The position numbers were made by a program, and so were the translations under genes. A DNA stretch of 64,000 bases from Aphis gossypii (taxonomy: Eukaryota; Arthropoda; Insecta; Hemiptera; Aphididae): contig NC_065531.1 in the NCBI RefSeq assembly GCF_020184175.1, positions 69,038,604-69,102,603 on the forward strand, read 5' to 3'. The number at the start of each line of letters is the position of its first letter. The stretch's first letter is position 1. Of this stretch, positions 13,201 through 25,692 are shown piece after piece. Under the pieces are notes generated by a model. That model did no database searches. It had not been told where the DNA came from and was given only the letters and a program-made list of their open reading frames with translations.

Positions 13201-13868
13201 AAGTGATAATGAAAAATTATTATTAATGCTAAGTAAACAAGTAAAATACAGATGATAAAGAATGAATAAATAAAAATAAAAAGTTTGGTTTATTAGATTA
13301 GTTAAATTGCGTTAATAGTTAGATACTTTGATTGTCAATTAATTAAAAATTGGAAACACCATCAGAGAATGGAAAATCTATCATGATCTTTATGGTTGAG
13401 CATTACCAGAAGCTAGAGCAATATATCAAAGACTTATATGAACTAGAAAAGTACTTATTAGAGTTGGATTTTCCATAGGTAGTGATTAAGCCATGATTTT
13501 CAAAAGAACAAGTTTTTTGAGCTGTTGGGCTTTTCAAAACCAATAATATTTAACTTAGAATCGTAATTATACTGAATAAATCTTAAATACTGAATCAACT
13601 AAAAAGAAAAGGGTCAAACAATCGAAAAGTATCTATTACTTGAATTTAAAATGTACCTACATAATATAAACACAAATAAGTACAAATTAAGAAAGTATAA
13701 ACATTTTTAACAGTAAAATATTAGAGCGAGGTCTGGCAATGTACAAAATATATTTTTCAAATCGGGCCGAATTTTGTGTAGGTAGGTCTTTTACTCACCG
13801 GAGTTGATAAAGTTTCTGACGGTCAGTACGAACTGATCAAGTTGAGGGACCGCCATATCACTATCCAT
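10293..13868 (-). CDS. CSN3: COP9 signalosome complex subunit 3 (seven coding exons)
   Basis: Minus-strand exons in transcript order: 13868-13799, 13139-12879, 12806-12586, 11260-10911, 10844-10685, 10626-10513 and 10436-10293. They total 1,320 nt, or 439 residues, and every junction keeps phase at GT/AG sites. The protein follows the CSN3/COPS3 order: an N-terminal helical repeat region with LDSVLEALDVHENS, the middle FDPKYFLNYYYLGGVIY stretch, RDNNKGLVKQ at the start of the PCI domain, then EAEEYLLTMIESGEIYGKI in the winged-helix part, and an acidic/Ser-rich tail. Vertebrate CSN3 is about 423 residues. The subunit scaffolds the complex that removes NEDD8 from cullins and so controls ubiquitin ligases. 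It is divergent from the caspase gene, about 1.2 kb away. The start MDSDMAVPQLDQFV matches the usual N-terminal position; the second Met (residue 5) is an alternative. Confidence 0.92.
11851..12252. mobile_element. Inverted-repeat (MITE-like) insertion in CSN3 intron 3
   Basis: A perfect 18-bp inverted repeat, GGCTGTCATATAGTATGC at 11851-11868 and its complement at 12235-12252, bounds about 400 bp inside the 1.3 kb intron between coding exons 3 and 4. Weaker symmetry extends outward for about ten bases. There is no coding capacity. The superfamily is unknown and the target duplication is unclear. Confidence 0.5.
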
Positions 13869-15047
13869 AATTGCTTCGAAATGGTGTTTATAAATTTATG
13901 ACAATAATAATTAATATTTTCACGTCCGTCGTGAAACAAATTAACAATGTGCAATGTATTTACAGTCTTTTATTCTATAATACATTGAATAATAGAGCAT
14001 GTATGGACTATGAAGTATGAACGTCTCAACACTCCGGTTCAGTCCAGTCTCCTATGCTATGATAATATTATGATTACAAACCATAATTTATAGTAATCAG
14101 TGTGTCAAGCAAACAAATTTAACAAAATGAAATGTGCGTCAATTGGTTTGGTTGGTATGTACTGCAAAGTACTGACCAAAGTCATGGTATGGTATGGTTT
14201 ATTTAGTCATGGGTATGGTATGGTCACGGACTAAGATAAAATCATGATTAAAGATAATATATCCAACCAGTATACACAGAAATATAAATATCTTTATTCG
14301 TGTTTCAAACTGAATCAGAAAATATCTCTTTTCAATTTTTTGACTACTGCAATGCAGCTGCTGCCTCAATATTTTTATACAGGTATCTAAGATACATATA
14401 TATCTCCACAGATAATATATATTATATACAAAATATAATCAGGTCAGGACATGTATAATCATGTTCAAATATCGAATATTTGTATCATGATTCATGACTA
14501 TGACTCATGTCTTTCACCTTTAAAGACCATATTATTGTGAATACACAACAATAGTATTTTTTATCAATATTGAACATAACATTTTACATTATCATTATGT
14601 TATAGTTCATAATATTACATCACACGTACTGACTACAACTGTCTGGCGGTACTGCTATTTACTAACACTACTACACTAGTAACACTCAACAGGTAATAAT
14701 TATCAGCAAGACAAGTAACAAGTAACATTTAAATTTTAAAAGTACTATTTACTATTAGATTGGCACGATTAATAATTATTTTTCACTAGAAACTAATAAA
14801 TTGTAATTTTTGACAAATGTAGTTATAAATTATCCGCCATCTTCATGTGTTTTACCGACCACTAGGATCATCCAGTCTAACAACCAATCCTCCAGGTTTC
14901 TGTCAACTGCTTTTGTCTTCCAATCTGGGCCACTGTTCGACGAATTATCTACTATACGAACAATAATTTAGTGAACCTTCTACTTAATTTTAAACACCTA
15001 CTTATATATTTTTATCGAATTAACTCAACTATATTTGCTCAGTCATA
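13869..15047. promoter_or_regulatory. Divergent promoter region between CSN3 and the caspase
   Basis: The two start codons face away from each other across 1,179 bp. The segment near 14820-14960 is less AT-rich and probably holds the caspase 5' leader; the segment near 13880-14060 would hold the CSN3 leader. A run of overlapping ATGGTATGGT words is present at about 14184-14230. No TATA box is evident for either gene, so shared bidirectional control is possible but unproven. Confidence 0.4.
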
Positions 15048-17287
15048 ATGGAACAATATCATCGAAAATTGATTAACGATTGTATGTCAGAATTAGTTTA
15101 TGTTACTTCTAATTTAAATGCTATTGTGGATAATCTATTAGAAAAAACTGTAATCAATGAATGGATGAAAGATTATATTTTGGTAAAAGATTTACTTAAT
15201 TTTTCTTGCACACATTATTAATGAATTATAAAGGTTTAATTTATACTTGAATTGCTATAGGAAGATGACGGAGAATCAGACAGCAAAACAAAATTGTACG
15301 AATTAATTCAAGGGCGCGGGCCTCAGGCATTTACAGCTTTATGCAAAGTATTAGAAGAAACAGGCAATCTAGAAGCTCGTGACATTTTAACTTTATACCA
15401 AACAAGGTACCTACTTCTTACTTATTTATTTTAAAACTTAATATGCTTATTGAATAATTAGTAAATTTGTATAGTAACCCATTTTATATTTGAGTTAAGA
15501 CGTAAAGTGTATTGGTTTTAGTGTTTTACAATAATCTTGATTTTATTTTATTCTAATCATATGGTATGCAGAGTGCAAACTGCTTACCTGGATACCCATA
15601 GTATATATATATCCCAAGTTATTAATTTTATGTTAAACAATTTGATTATTAAAAAATGTATAATAGGTATAGCTATTATAATAAATTTGTTAATATAACT
15701 TAACAGCATATATAGACTCGGTAGACACCGAAAATAAAAAAAAAACATCAGGATTTGTTACATAAAACTGTCATAGTTGGGTCTATTAAAAACGATAAAC
15801 TTAAAATAATTATAACACTTATAACATTAAAACTTAAAGTTTTCTCAAAATTTTAATTTCAACATTACCTATTTTTAGTATATACAAATATCTTTATTTG
15901 TAGAAAAAAGTAGTATTATTATAGTAGTTAAATTAAACCCAGAATAAATCACATTTTTCAGGAAGGAAAAGGAAGAGCAATTAGACAAAACATTTGACAA
16001 AATGATTTTGAAACATGATGACTCTTATGTCAAAATTCATCCTGAACGAAAACGCATGGATAATTATGAAGACAATTTAAATCCTCGTGTAAGTTTATTT
16101 TAATATTATATAAAATGTTAAAATATTACATTGAACTTATATTTTTACAGGCCTATACAATGGGATCAAATCCTAAGGGCCATGCATTGATTTTAAATAT
16201 TAACAATATAAAAGATAGAAAAGAAAGACTAGGATCAAAAGTTGACATGGAAAACTTAAAGAAATTATTTAAAGGCCTTGGTTATATTGTTCACCCTAAA
16301 GAAGATTTATCTGAAAAAGTAAATATATAAAAATTAAATTAATATAAAGCGTACAAAAAAATTTCTTGCGAAATATTGACTTAAATTGTTTTTGTTTGTA
16401 GGAATTTAAAAGTGTTATTAAAGAATTCATTAATATATGCCATACTGAAAAAGCTAGCTCTATTGTTGTTTTTATAATGAGTCATGGTGAAGCTGCAAAA
16501 AATACAAGATCAGCAAATATAATAACGGCTGATGGCAATAAAATAAATACTGACTGGATAATTGATCAATTCGTACCAAAAAAAAAACCAACCATAAGTA
16601 TTCCAAAGTTGTTTTTCATTCAAGCTTGTCGGTAATGTTAAATCATTTTTTTTTACTAATGCTAATACAATTGTACATTATTCTATATTATATTTTAGAG
16701 GAGAGATTAGTGATTTTGGTTGGAAATATTGCGATGGTGAAAAAAATGTAGTACAAACAGACAGTACTACCATTTCTTCGACCGGATCAATGTATAACCG
16801 ACGTTATAAAGATATATTCATAGCATTTGCAACTGTTCCTGGTAAATCATAGTTACCTATAATAAAAATTTAATAAATTTATCTACCCTTTTATCAATAG
16901 ATTACTAAAAAGCATATTTTTTTTTTTTCTTAGGGCACACTGCAATACGTGATCCGATAGACGGGTCATGGTTTGTACAAAAGTTGTGTGAAGTAATTCG
17001 TACAAATGCCTTTAACAAAGATTTGGCTTCAATGATGCTAATTGTAATTAATACATTTTAACTAAAAATTATTTATGCTACTATTATAACAAGAGTAACA
17101 TATATATATTTATTTATAGGTGGATGCTGAAGTAGAGAAACTTAGTAGCACCCAGTATGGGTATCAAACATTAGAATGGTCATCTAGAGGTTTCAACAAA
17201 AGGTTTTTCTTTAATCCGGGGCTGTATGACGATAATTCAGATCATGATTCTTCAATAACTACTTCAACCAATCCCACTGATGTTTGA
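15048..17287 (+). CDS. Dronc: CARD-containing initiator caspase (Dronc/caspase-9 type)
   Basis: Eight exons: 15048-15182, 15261-15406, 15962-16088, 16151-16318, 16402-16631, 16699-16841, 16934-17043 and 17120-17287. They total 1,227 nt, or 408 residues, with all phases consistent. Residues 1-94 form a CARD-like prodomain (LIQGRGPQAFTALCKVLEETG matches the last CARD helices), the module that docks on Apaf-1/Dark. The p20 part carries the catalytic histidine in MSHGE (about H220) and the catalytic cysteine in QACRG (about C268). The p10 part has FATVPG and GSWF. The tail VQTD-STT (about D290) is a plausible self-cleavage linker. The usual SWR before the p10 GSWF is replaced by TAIR, with the arginine kept. 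Only one long-prodomain caspase is present here; whether it is the true Dronc orthologue needs a phylogeny. Dronc starts apoptosis by cleaving effector caspases. Confidence 0.88.
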
Positions 17288-18430
17288 TGCAGAATGTCAT
17301 TTTTATATTTACTATTTACTCATTAGTTTAATTAATGATTAATGTTAAGACTGGATCTTTTTTTATATTTTTATACAATTTTTTTTATTAAAACTGAGTT
17401 TAAGTTTACGTTTTTTACTGATACATTTTTAAACATACTTTTTGTATACCCTATTCCTAAACAATAAATTAAATTATAATACTTTTATTTATTTATTTTT
17501 AATGTTGTAAAAACAATTTAATTAAAGGTTAATTTATAGCAGTCGAGTCACAGCAATTGTACCGAGAGTTCAACTATTAGGCTTCCATACACGAACAGGG
17601 TGATTATTTTATCAAACAACACCCGATTTTCCAAAGTATATTAACCTTTTTTATAAAATTTCCTGTCAAAATAGAATAACATTTTTTCATCATTAAAATA
17701 TTTTAAGTTTTTTTTTACTTTTTTGAATAACACACTTTGAATTTCATATTTTAAAACAGAATATTTTTCAGTTTTTTGATAAAATCAAAATTCATATAAG
17801 AAGTTTATGAGTAATTTTAAGTCATAGATTAAATAGACTTAAGTATTAGTATATTTAATCTACATTAAAGTTTAGTTGAGTGGAGCAGAGAGGATTTCTT
17901 GCAAAATGTCAATCTACTATTCCTGCTTATTTTAAATACTTAAAAAACCATACACTGAAAAATATTCCGCTTTAAAATAAGAAATCGTATATGATATTCT
18001 TAACAGTTAAAAAAAGTAATTTATAAAATATGTATGTATGTATAATGAATTAATTAATTCATTTTTTATAAAATATAAAGTTTAATATGTTCAGTTTTTT
18101 AATTTTATTATTATAAACTTTAATTGACTATTTAGCTCAACAATTATTAGACGTCCAAATTTGTCAATGGTGTAAAATAGTCCTGTTTTTTTTTACATAA
18201 CATAGGATATTATGAAAAGTGAGTGCAACTTAGATGACATTAAGGTAAGAGGAACAGGTTTAAACTTTAATGGAATTAAAAAATAGAAGCGTAATATACA
18301 AAATAAATTATACATTAAGATTCTGTACAATTTTAGATATATGAACTTTAATGTAGTATTATTTTACATATATTTATTACATATTATGCACAGTAAAAAG
18401 ATAAAAAAAAATTATACAATATAAACTTAA
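17288..18430. other. Convergent 3' intergenic region between caspase and CIR1
   Basis: AT-rich; it holds the 3' ends of two convergent genes. An AATAAA at 17463-17468 is a plausible caspase poly(A) signal. From about 18211 the sequence is shared with the duplicate copy starting near 23711. Confidence 0.5.
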
Positions 18431-21400
18431 TTAATCTGAGGAATCAGAACTACTACTACTTTCTTTTTTCTTCTTGTTTTGTTTCCTAGAAAGTTTTTCT
18501 TTTTTTGAAATCAACTTTTGTTCTTTCATCATAATTTTATCCATTCTATCCAATCGTCTAAAACAAAAAAAAAAAACAAATAATGTTAAAAAATATTTAA
18601 ATATTAAACATTTTGAATAAGGTTGAATTAATTAATTTACTTGAGTAATTTCATTTTTTTCTTTCTACTTAATGTTTTTACATACATAAATAGTTCCGTG
18701 TCACTATCCTCTCCATTGTTCTGAAAATAATAAGTCATTAATAATTTTAACTAAATGTATAAAGATAAATAATTATTAAATATAGAGAAATAATATTTTA
18801 TTAATTAAAAATACTTTTAGTTCAAATTATAAAATAAAATGTATTTATAATTTTAAAATATTCAGAATTTGAAATTTGTATTTAAAAGAAAAACAATAAG
18901 GATATCATATTATTTGTTATAGTTCATATTCATTATATTTATATCAAGTAAAAAAGAATAATAAAGATGGTTTCTTAAAACAACAGAATTTTATTCAAAC
19001 AAAAAATTAACATGAAAAATCATGTAAATAAAAATTAGAATTAAGAACATATTGAAAACTTATTTGTAAATATTTTTAGTTGAGTTATATAAATATTATA
19101 TGAAAGATTTATAAAATGTCTAATTAATAATAAATTTAATAACTCACTGCAAATGATATTTGTTGTTGTGTAGATGCAGCACTTTTTTTTAATTCCAAAC
19201 CATCTTCTCGCATTTGTTTTATTAATTCTTGTGTTTTTTTATTAGCACTAGAACCATTGGTGGTTGCATTACTTGTTACAGCTTCAGATATGCTTGCCTG
19301 GTTGAACAAGGGGCATTCTTTGTCTATAAAATATTTTTTATTATATACTAGGTACTTGATTTCTTTAAATTAATTTTTCACTTAAACAATTAAAATTATT
19401 TAAAAATCAATATAATATAATACAAATTGTAAAATAATATACTACACGATTTACTAACCAGTATTAATATGACCCCATTTATGGCATTTGATACATCGTA
19501 CATTTCTGACTTGAATACCAAATGGTTGATCTCTTATTTCTTGATCCCCTTTACAATAACTATAAAGGGATATACTTGAAATTAGTATACATTACATAAA
19601 ATAAAACATAACTCTACAACTATCATTTTATCCCACTAATATGTTACACAAAAAATAATAATGATGAAAATAATTTTAATATCATGTTATTTGATTCAAA
19701 CACAGGCTTGTATAAGAATTTGGGAAGTGTAATTCCATAAATATAAAAAACAATTGAAGGTTAAGTTTCGGCAATTATTGAATGGTAGAAATCAAAATTT
19801 GATTGTATATATACAGATATTCATATAAGATAATGTTGATTTTTGACTTTAAATAACAGAAAATATAGGTTGAAATTATTTTAAAATTATTTCATTTTAG
19901 TTGTAAAATTAAGTTATATACATATTGTATGTTATATTAATATTAGAAAATTGTGAAGCTTTTCCAAATTAAAATTACTAAATATTTTCCAAAATAGGTA
20001 TAAAATAATTTTGACAAAATGATAGAGGCTGAGTGGGAACGGCAATCACAAGAAATATTGGTATAGTAAAGAGATCCAAGAACTAACGAAATGATATTTG
20101 GTTGAGTTAAATAAATCAAAAATACTTAATAAATATCAAGATGAGAATTTATCAAGTCATTAAGAATAACTTAAATACATTTAAAAAATGTAAGAGACTA
20201 ATATAACAACTAAAAATGTATCAATACCATACCAGGTTATGTTTATAGTCATTAGTGAAAGTTTACTTTCCTTTTCAATAAATTATTGATATTTGTTTAA
20301 AATAATCAAATAATAATAATATCTATAAAATTAAACTATCAATATAATATCATTAATATGTTTATTTTATTGAAATATATTATTAATGATTAATATTATA
20401 CTGTAAACCAATTCTGAAGCTCACGCAACACAAAGTTGTGTAATTGAAGTGAGTATTATTTTGTCGCCAAGTAATGTGATAACAATTCAGCTCCCATGTA
20501 GTGATTTTTTTTTAAAAAAAAGTGAGAATTGTTTACAATTTATATGATGAAACTCAGACAATGCCAGGTCTACCCATTTGTATATTATATGAACAAGATA
20601 ATAATGTACATAAGAAATAAATAATAATGTACTTCATTTAACAAACTAATATATTAAATAAAAATATAAAATATAATTATATTAAAAAATTAAATATAAA
20701 AATATCACTAGTAGCACTAACACCTACAATAAGTACAGTATCAAAAAAATATTATTATTATTTCATAGTACTTACTCTTCTCTAGGGGCATTAAATTTTC
20801 TTTGCCATTCAAATTTATATTCTGGTTCGTTATCTTCACGTTCCCTTTCTTTTTTAGCACCCGGTGGTGGTTCATACATAAAATTTACACTTAATTTATC
20901 CTTGCTTTCTTTTGATAACAATGCTCTAGAAAACATTAATATAATAAATAAATAAAGCATACAATCAAAAATAGTATATATATCTTTGTAATAAAGTATT
21001 TTACTTGTTATTATAAAGATCTTGTTCTTTTTCATATTGTAGACGGAGTTCTTCTTGACGTTTTTTATCTTTAACTGATTTTTGTTCTGCCATCCATACC
21101 TGTAAGTTGTTAGCATAATTATAAATGAAAATTGTAACATTTAAGAGCATAATATAATTATGTCACACCCTTATACTATGTTGATTCGATCATAAAAACA
21201 GACAACATAGCAAATGTATTCAGTTGTATGTTATTAACTTAAATATTAGAGAGAATTTATCTATTATCAATCATAAAGGTAAGAACATTATCTGTGTATT
21301 CTTGTTAGTTATTGATGATATTTTGTGAGTTATGAACATTCTTAAATTTTAATATTTTAAACAACTCTTTTTGAAACTGGATTATAACTTCTAATAAAAT

Positions 21401-21663
21401 TGTGTAATTTAAAAATAATCATTTAATAACTACCTATGTAGATATATCTTATAGACATTTAAAATATAAAAATACTTCATTAATTACAGGGTTAGGATTA
21501 TAAAACTAATTAGATTAGGAACTACTAAATCATTGAGTAATTAGCACTATTGTTGGGTATATAATATGTCGTGTTCTGAAGAAAAACTTACTCGTTTTAG
21601 ATTATCCCTTGATGCCGGATGAAAGAACTTTTTACACATGTAATTATTGAAGCCCTTCCCCAT
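18431..21663 (-). CDS. CIR1: CIR1-like corepressor (CBF1/RBPJ-interacting), seven exons
   Basis: Minus-strand exons in order: 21663-21592, 21099-21005, 20925-20776, 19559-19459, 19323-19148, 18720-18641 and 18557-18431. They total 801 nt, or 266 residues, in consistent phase. The N terminus [18 protein letters not shown] and the following VWMAEQK helix form the Cir_N domain. [13 protein letters not shown] and EYKFEWQ follow, then [22 protein letters not shown], a zinc-knuckle-like Cys/His cluster (about C128, C131, H136, C143) that is nearly invariant in CIR1. The C terminus is Lys-rich and ends in a Ser/Asp tail. Vertebrate CIR1 is about 450 residues with a long RS-like tail, which is short here. 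CIR1 links the Notch-pathway DNA-binding factor to histone deacetylases and is also found with splicing factors. A partial second copy lies about 5.3 kb to the right. Confidence 0.9.
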
Positions 21664-23100
21664 TTTGTATACTTATAAATATGTATTATGTATAAATAAA
21701 ATGTGGATTGAGTAAAGTAGTAAAGTACACTAATAAGTAAAAACAATTTATTAGACAATAATTGAAACACCATAAATATTAGTTAACTGTAATCATAGTA
21801 TTAGGAATAAGAAGTATGCTCAATGATAAGACTACGCATATTTCGTCAAGGGGTAATATAGGCAACCAACAATAAACACAAGGTGACGTCACATGCATAT
21901 ATTTCGTATAATATTCTGAGCGTAGTAAGGAACTCGGTTATGTTAGGTTGGGACGGTTGGGTTATTCAAGTTGAAAATATGTATTTCTAATATTTCTAAT
22001 ACTTCTATATTATTTTTAATATTTCTATAGACTGTCAAATAGGTTAGTATAGTATTAGTATAATTTTATTATAGTCTTTATTCGAAGTATTTAAGGTTAG
22101 TGTAGTTTAGGAATTAGGAATAATCATAGTTAGGTTAATTGATTAATGTGAGTATGTAACATGTTATTATACTATTATTTTTTTAAATTATGTTTATTTT
22201 ATACATTTTTGAATTTTTTTGTGGTTTTGTTTATCAATTAATTGATTCTTTAATTTTTTGTTTAATTCTCTTATTCTTAAATAAATTCGCGTTCTTATCA
22301 TTGACCTCAAAACTTCATCTTGAATCATCACGTCATGCACTTGATGTTTCGAAAAACGAATGTCAATAGTCACTTGTAAGTATTATTTATATATTTACTA
22401 TAATTACACATATTAATTTAAATACCTTTTCCATTCAATTTTTTAAATAGTGATTTTATGATTTTACCAACACTTATGAGGATACTGGATGGCTGTGTTA
22501 GTGTTCCAAATGATTTAGCTTGTATCCATTCATTTGTGTCACTGTTACCTACTAAATCTACATACTAAGTTTATAGGTCTATGATACGGATATACTTGTT
22601 ATACAGTCATATAATATTTTAAATAAAGGCGCGATAATCATTACTAACGAACCGATTACATGAATCCGAACCAACACGAGCATACACGAATGCACAATTG
22701 CAGTAAATATGCAAAAAAACTCAAGGCGATGCGAATCTAGGAAAAAAAGACCAAAGAAAAAAAGAACAATTTTTAGAAATTTTAAACAGTGTCCCACTAA
22801 TCGATATTTTTTTAAAAAAAAAATTTTAATACAATGCATAGACACTTATGCTATATTTTTAGTATTCATTTTTTAATTTTTATAACTGAAAATAAAAAAA
22901 CTCAAAAATTGATAAAAAAAAATTCGAAACATTCAATATAGTCAAATTGTAAATCTTACTTTGAGAAATATTTGTATGGTAAATTTTTTAAGTATTAAAA
23001 AATGAAAAATGTAGCGCAAGTGTCTATGAATTAAATTTTTAAAATATTGCATAGAACCAGGGTTGGGCAAGATACTAAAAAATATTATCATGATACATGA
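21664..23100. other. Region upstream of CIR1
   Basis: Contains the CIR1 promoter (a TATA box is not evident) and a TTATGTTAGGTTGGGACGG patch near 21940. The minus-strand open frame at 22579-22845 has no recognisable domain. An inverted-repeat element is described separately. Confidence 0.4.
22837..23028. mobile_element. Imperfect inverted-repeat element (about 190 bp)
   Basis: The left arm CATAGACACTTATGCTATATTTTT (22837-22860) and the complement of the right arm (23005-23028) agree in 20 of 24 positions, with further A/T-rich similarity outward to about 22820 and 23045. The interior is AT-rich and non-coding. It has the layout of a small non-autonomous DNA transposon; the superfamily is not identifiable. 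Confidence 0.5.
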
Positions 23101-23114
23101 TACTTGCATTTAAG

Positions 23115-23315
23115 GTACGGTTTCCCTTGCGCGATCGCGAACGCGAACCGCGATCTAAGAACGCGTGCCTTGATCGCGCGGCTGCTGATACAATGTAAAT
23201 TAAATATAGTTGGTTTTCCTTGCGCGATCGCGATCAGCGATTTAAATTTGTTCGCGGCGCGAACGCGATTTTACTGGTCTTCGAGCAGTCAAATCGCGTT
23301 CGTGTCGCGATCGAC
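23115..23315. repeat. GC-rich GCGCGATCGCG palindrome cluster
   Basis: Within an AT-rich setting, the self-complementary word GCGCGATCGCG occurs at 23129-23139 and 23222-23232. Each is preceded by a TTTCC(C)TT leader, so about 20 bp is directly repeated. Further CGCG/GATCG words follow to 23312. Placed just before a broken MADF exon, it may be the terminal or subterminal part of a DNA transposon; this is inference. Confidence 0.55.
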
Positions 23316-23409
23316 TTATTGTTTTGATAATAATTATTAATAATTATTGATGAAATCATGCAATGTTCTCATTTCTGTTTGAACACTCGTTGACAACGGT
23401 TATTCAAAC

Positions 23410-23576
23410 ATGAGTTCTGCAATGGTCAAGTTTACTAAGGAGTAAGACGAGATATTGGTTGAATGTGTAGCCAAACATCCTCCAATTTATAATCCCGAAA
23501 ATAGGGATTACCTATAAAGATTTAAATATACGAGATGCAATTTGGAGAGATATAAGTAGCAACGTTGAGCGAAGTG
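23410..23576 (+). pseudogene. Broken MADF (Myb/SANT-like) domain exon
   Basis: The reading frame begins MSSAMVKFTKE and is stopped by TAA at 23443-23445. It continues DEILVECVAKHPPIYNPENRDY, then meets a second stop at 23515-23517. After a frame shift it reads DLNIRDAIWRDISSNVE and ends at a GTAAGC donor-like site. The E-x-L-x-E-x-V/hydrophobic, HPP-I-Y-(N), then W-x-x-I pattern is that of MADF DNA-binding domains, found in insect regulators and in PIF/Harbinger transposon accessory proteins. With a stop, a shift and no companion exons, it is a dead fragment. The adjacent GC palindromes favour a transposon origin. Confidence 0.6.
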
Positions 23577-23710
23577 GTAAGCAAAGTATTATAAATGTTG
23601 ATTGTAAAAAATATTATATTTGTAGGAATAAAAATGTATTAATGGTATAAATAATACATTGAAATTATAGCACAGAATAATTATCCTGTTATTTGCATAA
23701 TATACGATAA

Positions 23711-25535
23711 CATGAAAAGTGAGTGCTACTTAGATGACATAAAGGTAAAAGGAACAAGTTTAATGTTTAATGGAAGTAAAAATTAGAAGCATAATATACA
23801 AAATAAATTATACACTAAGATTCTGTACAATTTTAGATTAATGAACTTTAATGTAGTAATATTAATTATGTACAGTAAATAGGTAAAAAAAAATCATTCA
23901 ATGAAAACCAATTTTATTGATTCTATCCAATCGCCTAAAACAAAAAAAAAAAACAAATAATGTTAAAAATTATTTAAATATTAAACATTTTGAATAAGGT
24001 TGATATAATTAATTTACTTGAGTAATTTCATTTTTTTCTTTCTACTTAATGTTTTTACATACATAAATAGTTCCGTGTCACTATCCTCTCCATTGTTCTG
24101 AAAATAATAAGTCATTAATAATTTTAACTAAATGTATAAAGATAAATAATTATTAATTATAGAGAAATAATATTTTATTAATTAAAAATACTTTTAGTTC
24201 AAATTATAAAATAAAATGTATTTATAATTTTAAAATATTCAGAATTTGAAATTTGTATTTAAAAGAAAAACAATAAGGATATCATATTATTTGTTATTGT
24301 TCATATTCATTATATTTATATCAAATAAAAAAGAATAATAAAGATGGGTTCTTAATACAACAAATTTTTATTCAAACAAAAAATTAACATGAAAAATCAC
24401 ATAAATAAAAATTAGAATCAAGAACATATTATTGAAAACTTATTTGAAATATTTTTAGTTGAGTTATATATATACAATATGAAAGATTTATAAAACGTCT
24501 AATTAATAACAAATTTAATAACTCACTGCAAATGATTTTTGTTGTTGTTTAGATGCAGCACTTTTTTTTAATTCAAAAAAATTTTCTCCCATTTTTTTTA
24601 TTAATTCTTGTGTGTTTCTATTAGCACTAGTACCATTACTTGTAACAGTTGATAAAGAACATTCTCTGTCTATAAAATATTTTTTATTTTATAATATTTG
24701 ATTTTTTTAAACTAATTTTTTACTTAAAAATTAAAATTATTTATAAATCAATATAATATAATACAAATTGTAAAATAATATACTACACGATTTACTAACC
24801 AGTATTAATATGACCCCATTTATGGCATTTGATACATCGTACATTTCTGACTTGAATACCAAATGGTTGATCTCTTATTTCTTGATCCTCTTTACAATAA
24901 CTATAAAGGGATATAGGTACTTGAAATTAGTATACATTACATACAATAAAACATAACTCTACAACTATCATTTTATAACACTTATATGTTACACAAAAAA
25001 TAATAATGATGAAAATAATTTTAATATCATGTTATTTGATTCAAACACAGGCTTGTATAAGAATTTGGGAAGTGTAATTCCATAAATATAAAAAACAATT
25101 GAAGGTTAAGTTTCGGCAATTATTGAATGGTAGAAATCAAAATTTGATTGTATATATACAGATATTCATATAAGATAATGTTGATTTTTGACTTTAAATA
25201 ACAGAAAATATAGGTTGAAATTATTTTAAAATTATTTCATTTTAGTTGTAAAATTAAGTTATATACATATTGTATGTTATATTAATATTAGAAAATTGTG
25301 AAGCTTTTCCAAATTAAAATTACTAAATATTTTCCAAAATAGGTATAAAATAATTTTGACAAAATGATAGAGGCTGAGTGGGAACGGCAATCACAAGAAA
25401 TATTGGTATAGTAAAGAGATCCAAAAACTAACGGAATGATATTTGGTTGAGTTAAATAAATCAAAAATACTTAATAAATGTCAAGATGAGAATTTATCAA
25501 GTCATTAAGAATAACTTAAATACATTGAAAAAATA
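23711..25535 (-). pseudogene. Partial duplicate of CIR1 (exons 4-6 and part of 7)
   Basis: This segment repeats 18211-20189, introns included, in the same orientation. The exon-4 equivalent is 24900-24800 (one Gly-to-Glu change at the start), exon 5 is 24669-24527 (33 nt shorter, still in frame, with many replacements), and exon 6 is 24097-24018 (identical or nearly so). Most of exon 7, including the original stop codon, is lost: only the part next to its acceptor near 23920-23937 remains. Exons 1-3 and the promoter are absent. The intronic halves look about 95-97% identical by eye, so the copy is recent. It is most likely a non-functional segmental duplicate, although exons 4-6 show no internal stop. 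Confidence 0.85.
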
Positions 25536-25692
25536 TAAAACCTACCCAAAAAATATCTTATGTTGAATTTTCTTCAATAAAAATCAATATACTGTTGAGT
25601 GAATTTTATTATATTAACATTTAGGTATAGATATCTACATAATACGTTATAACGCATTAAGTTACCTTATATTTTTAAATATTATTAGGTAT

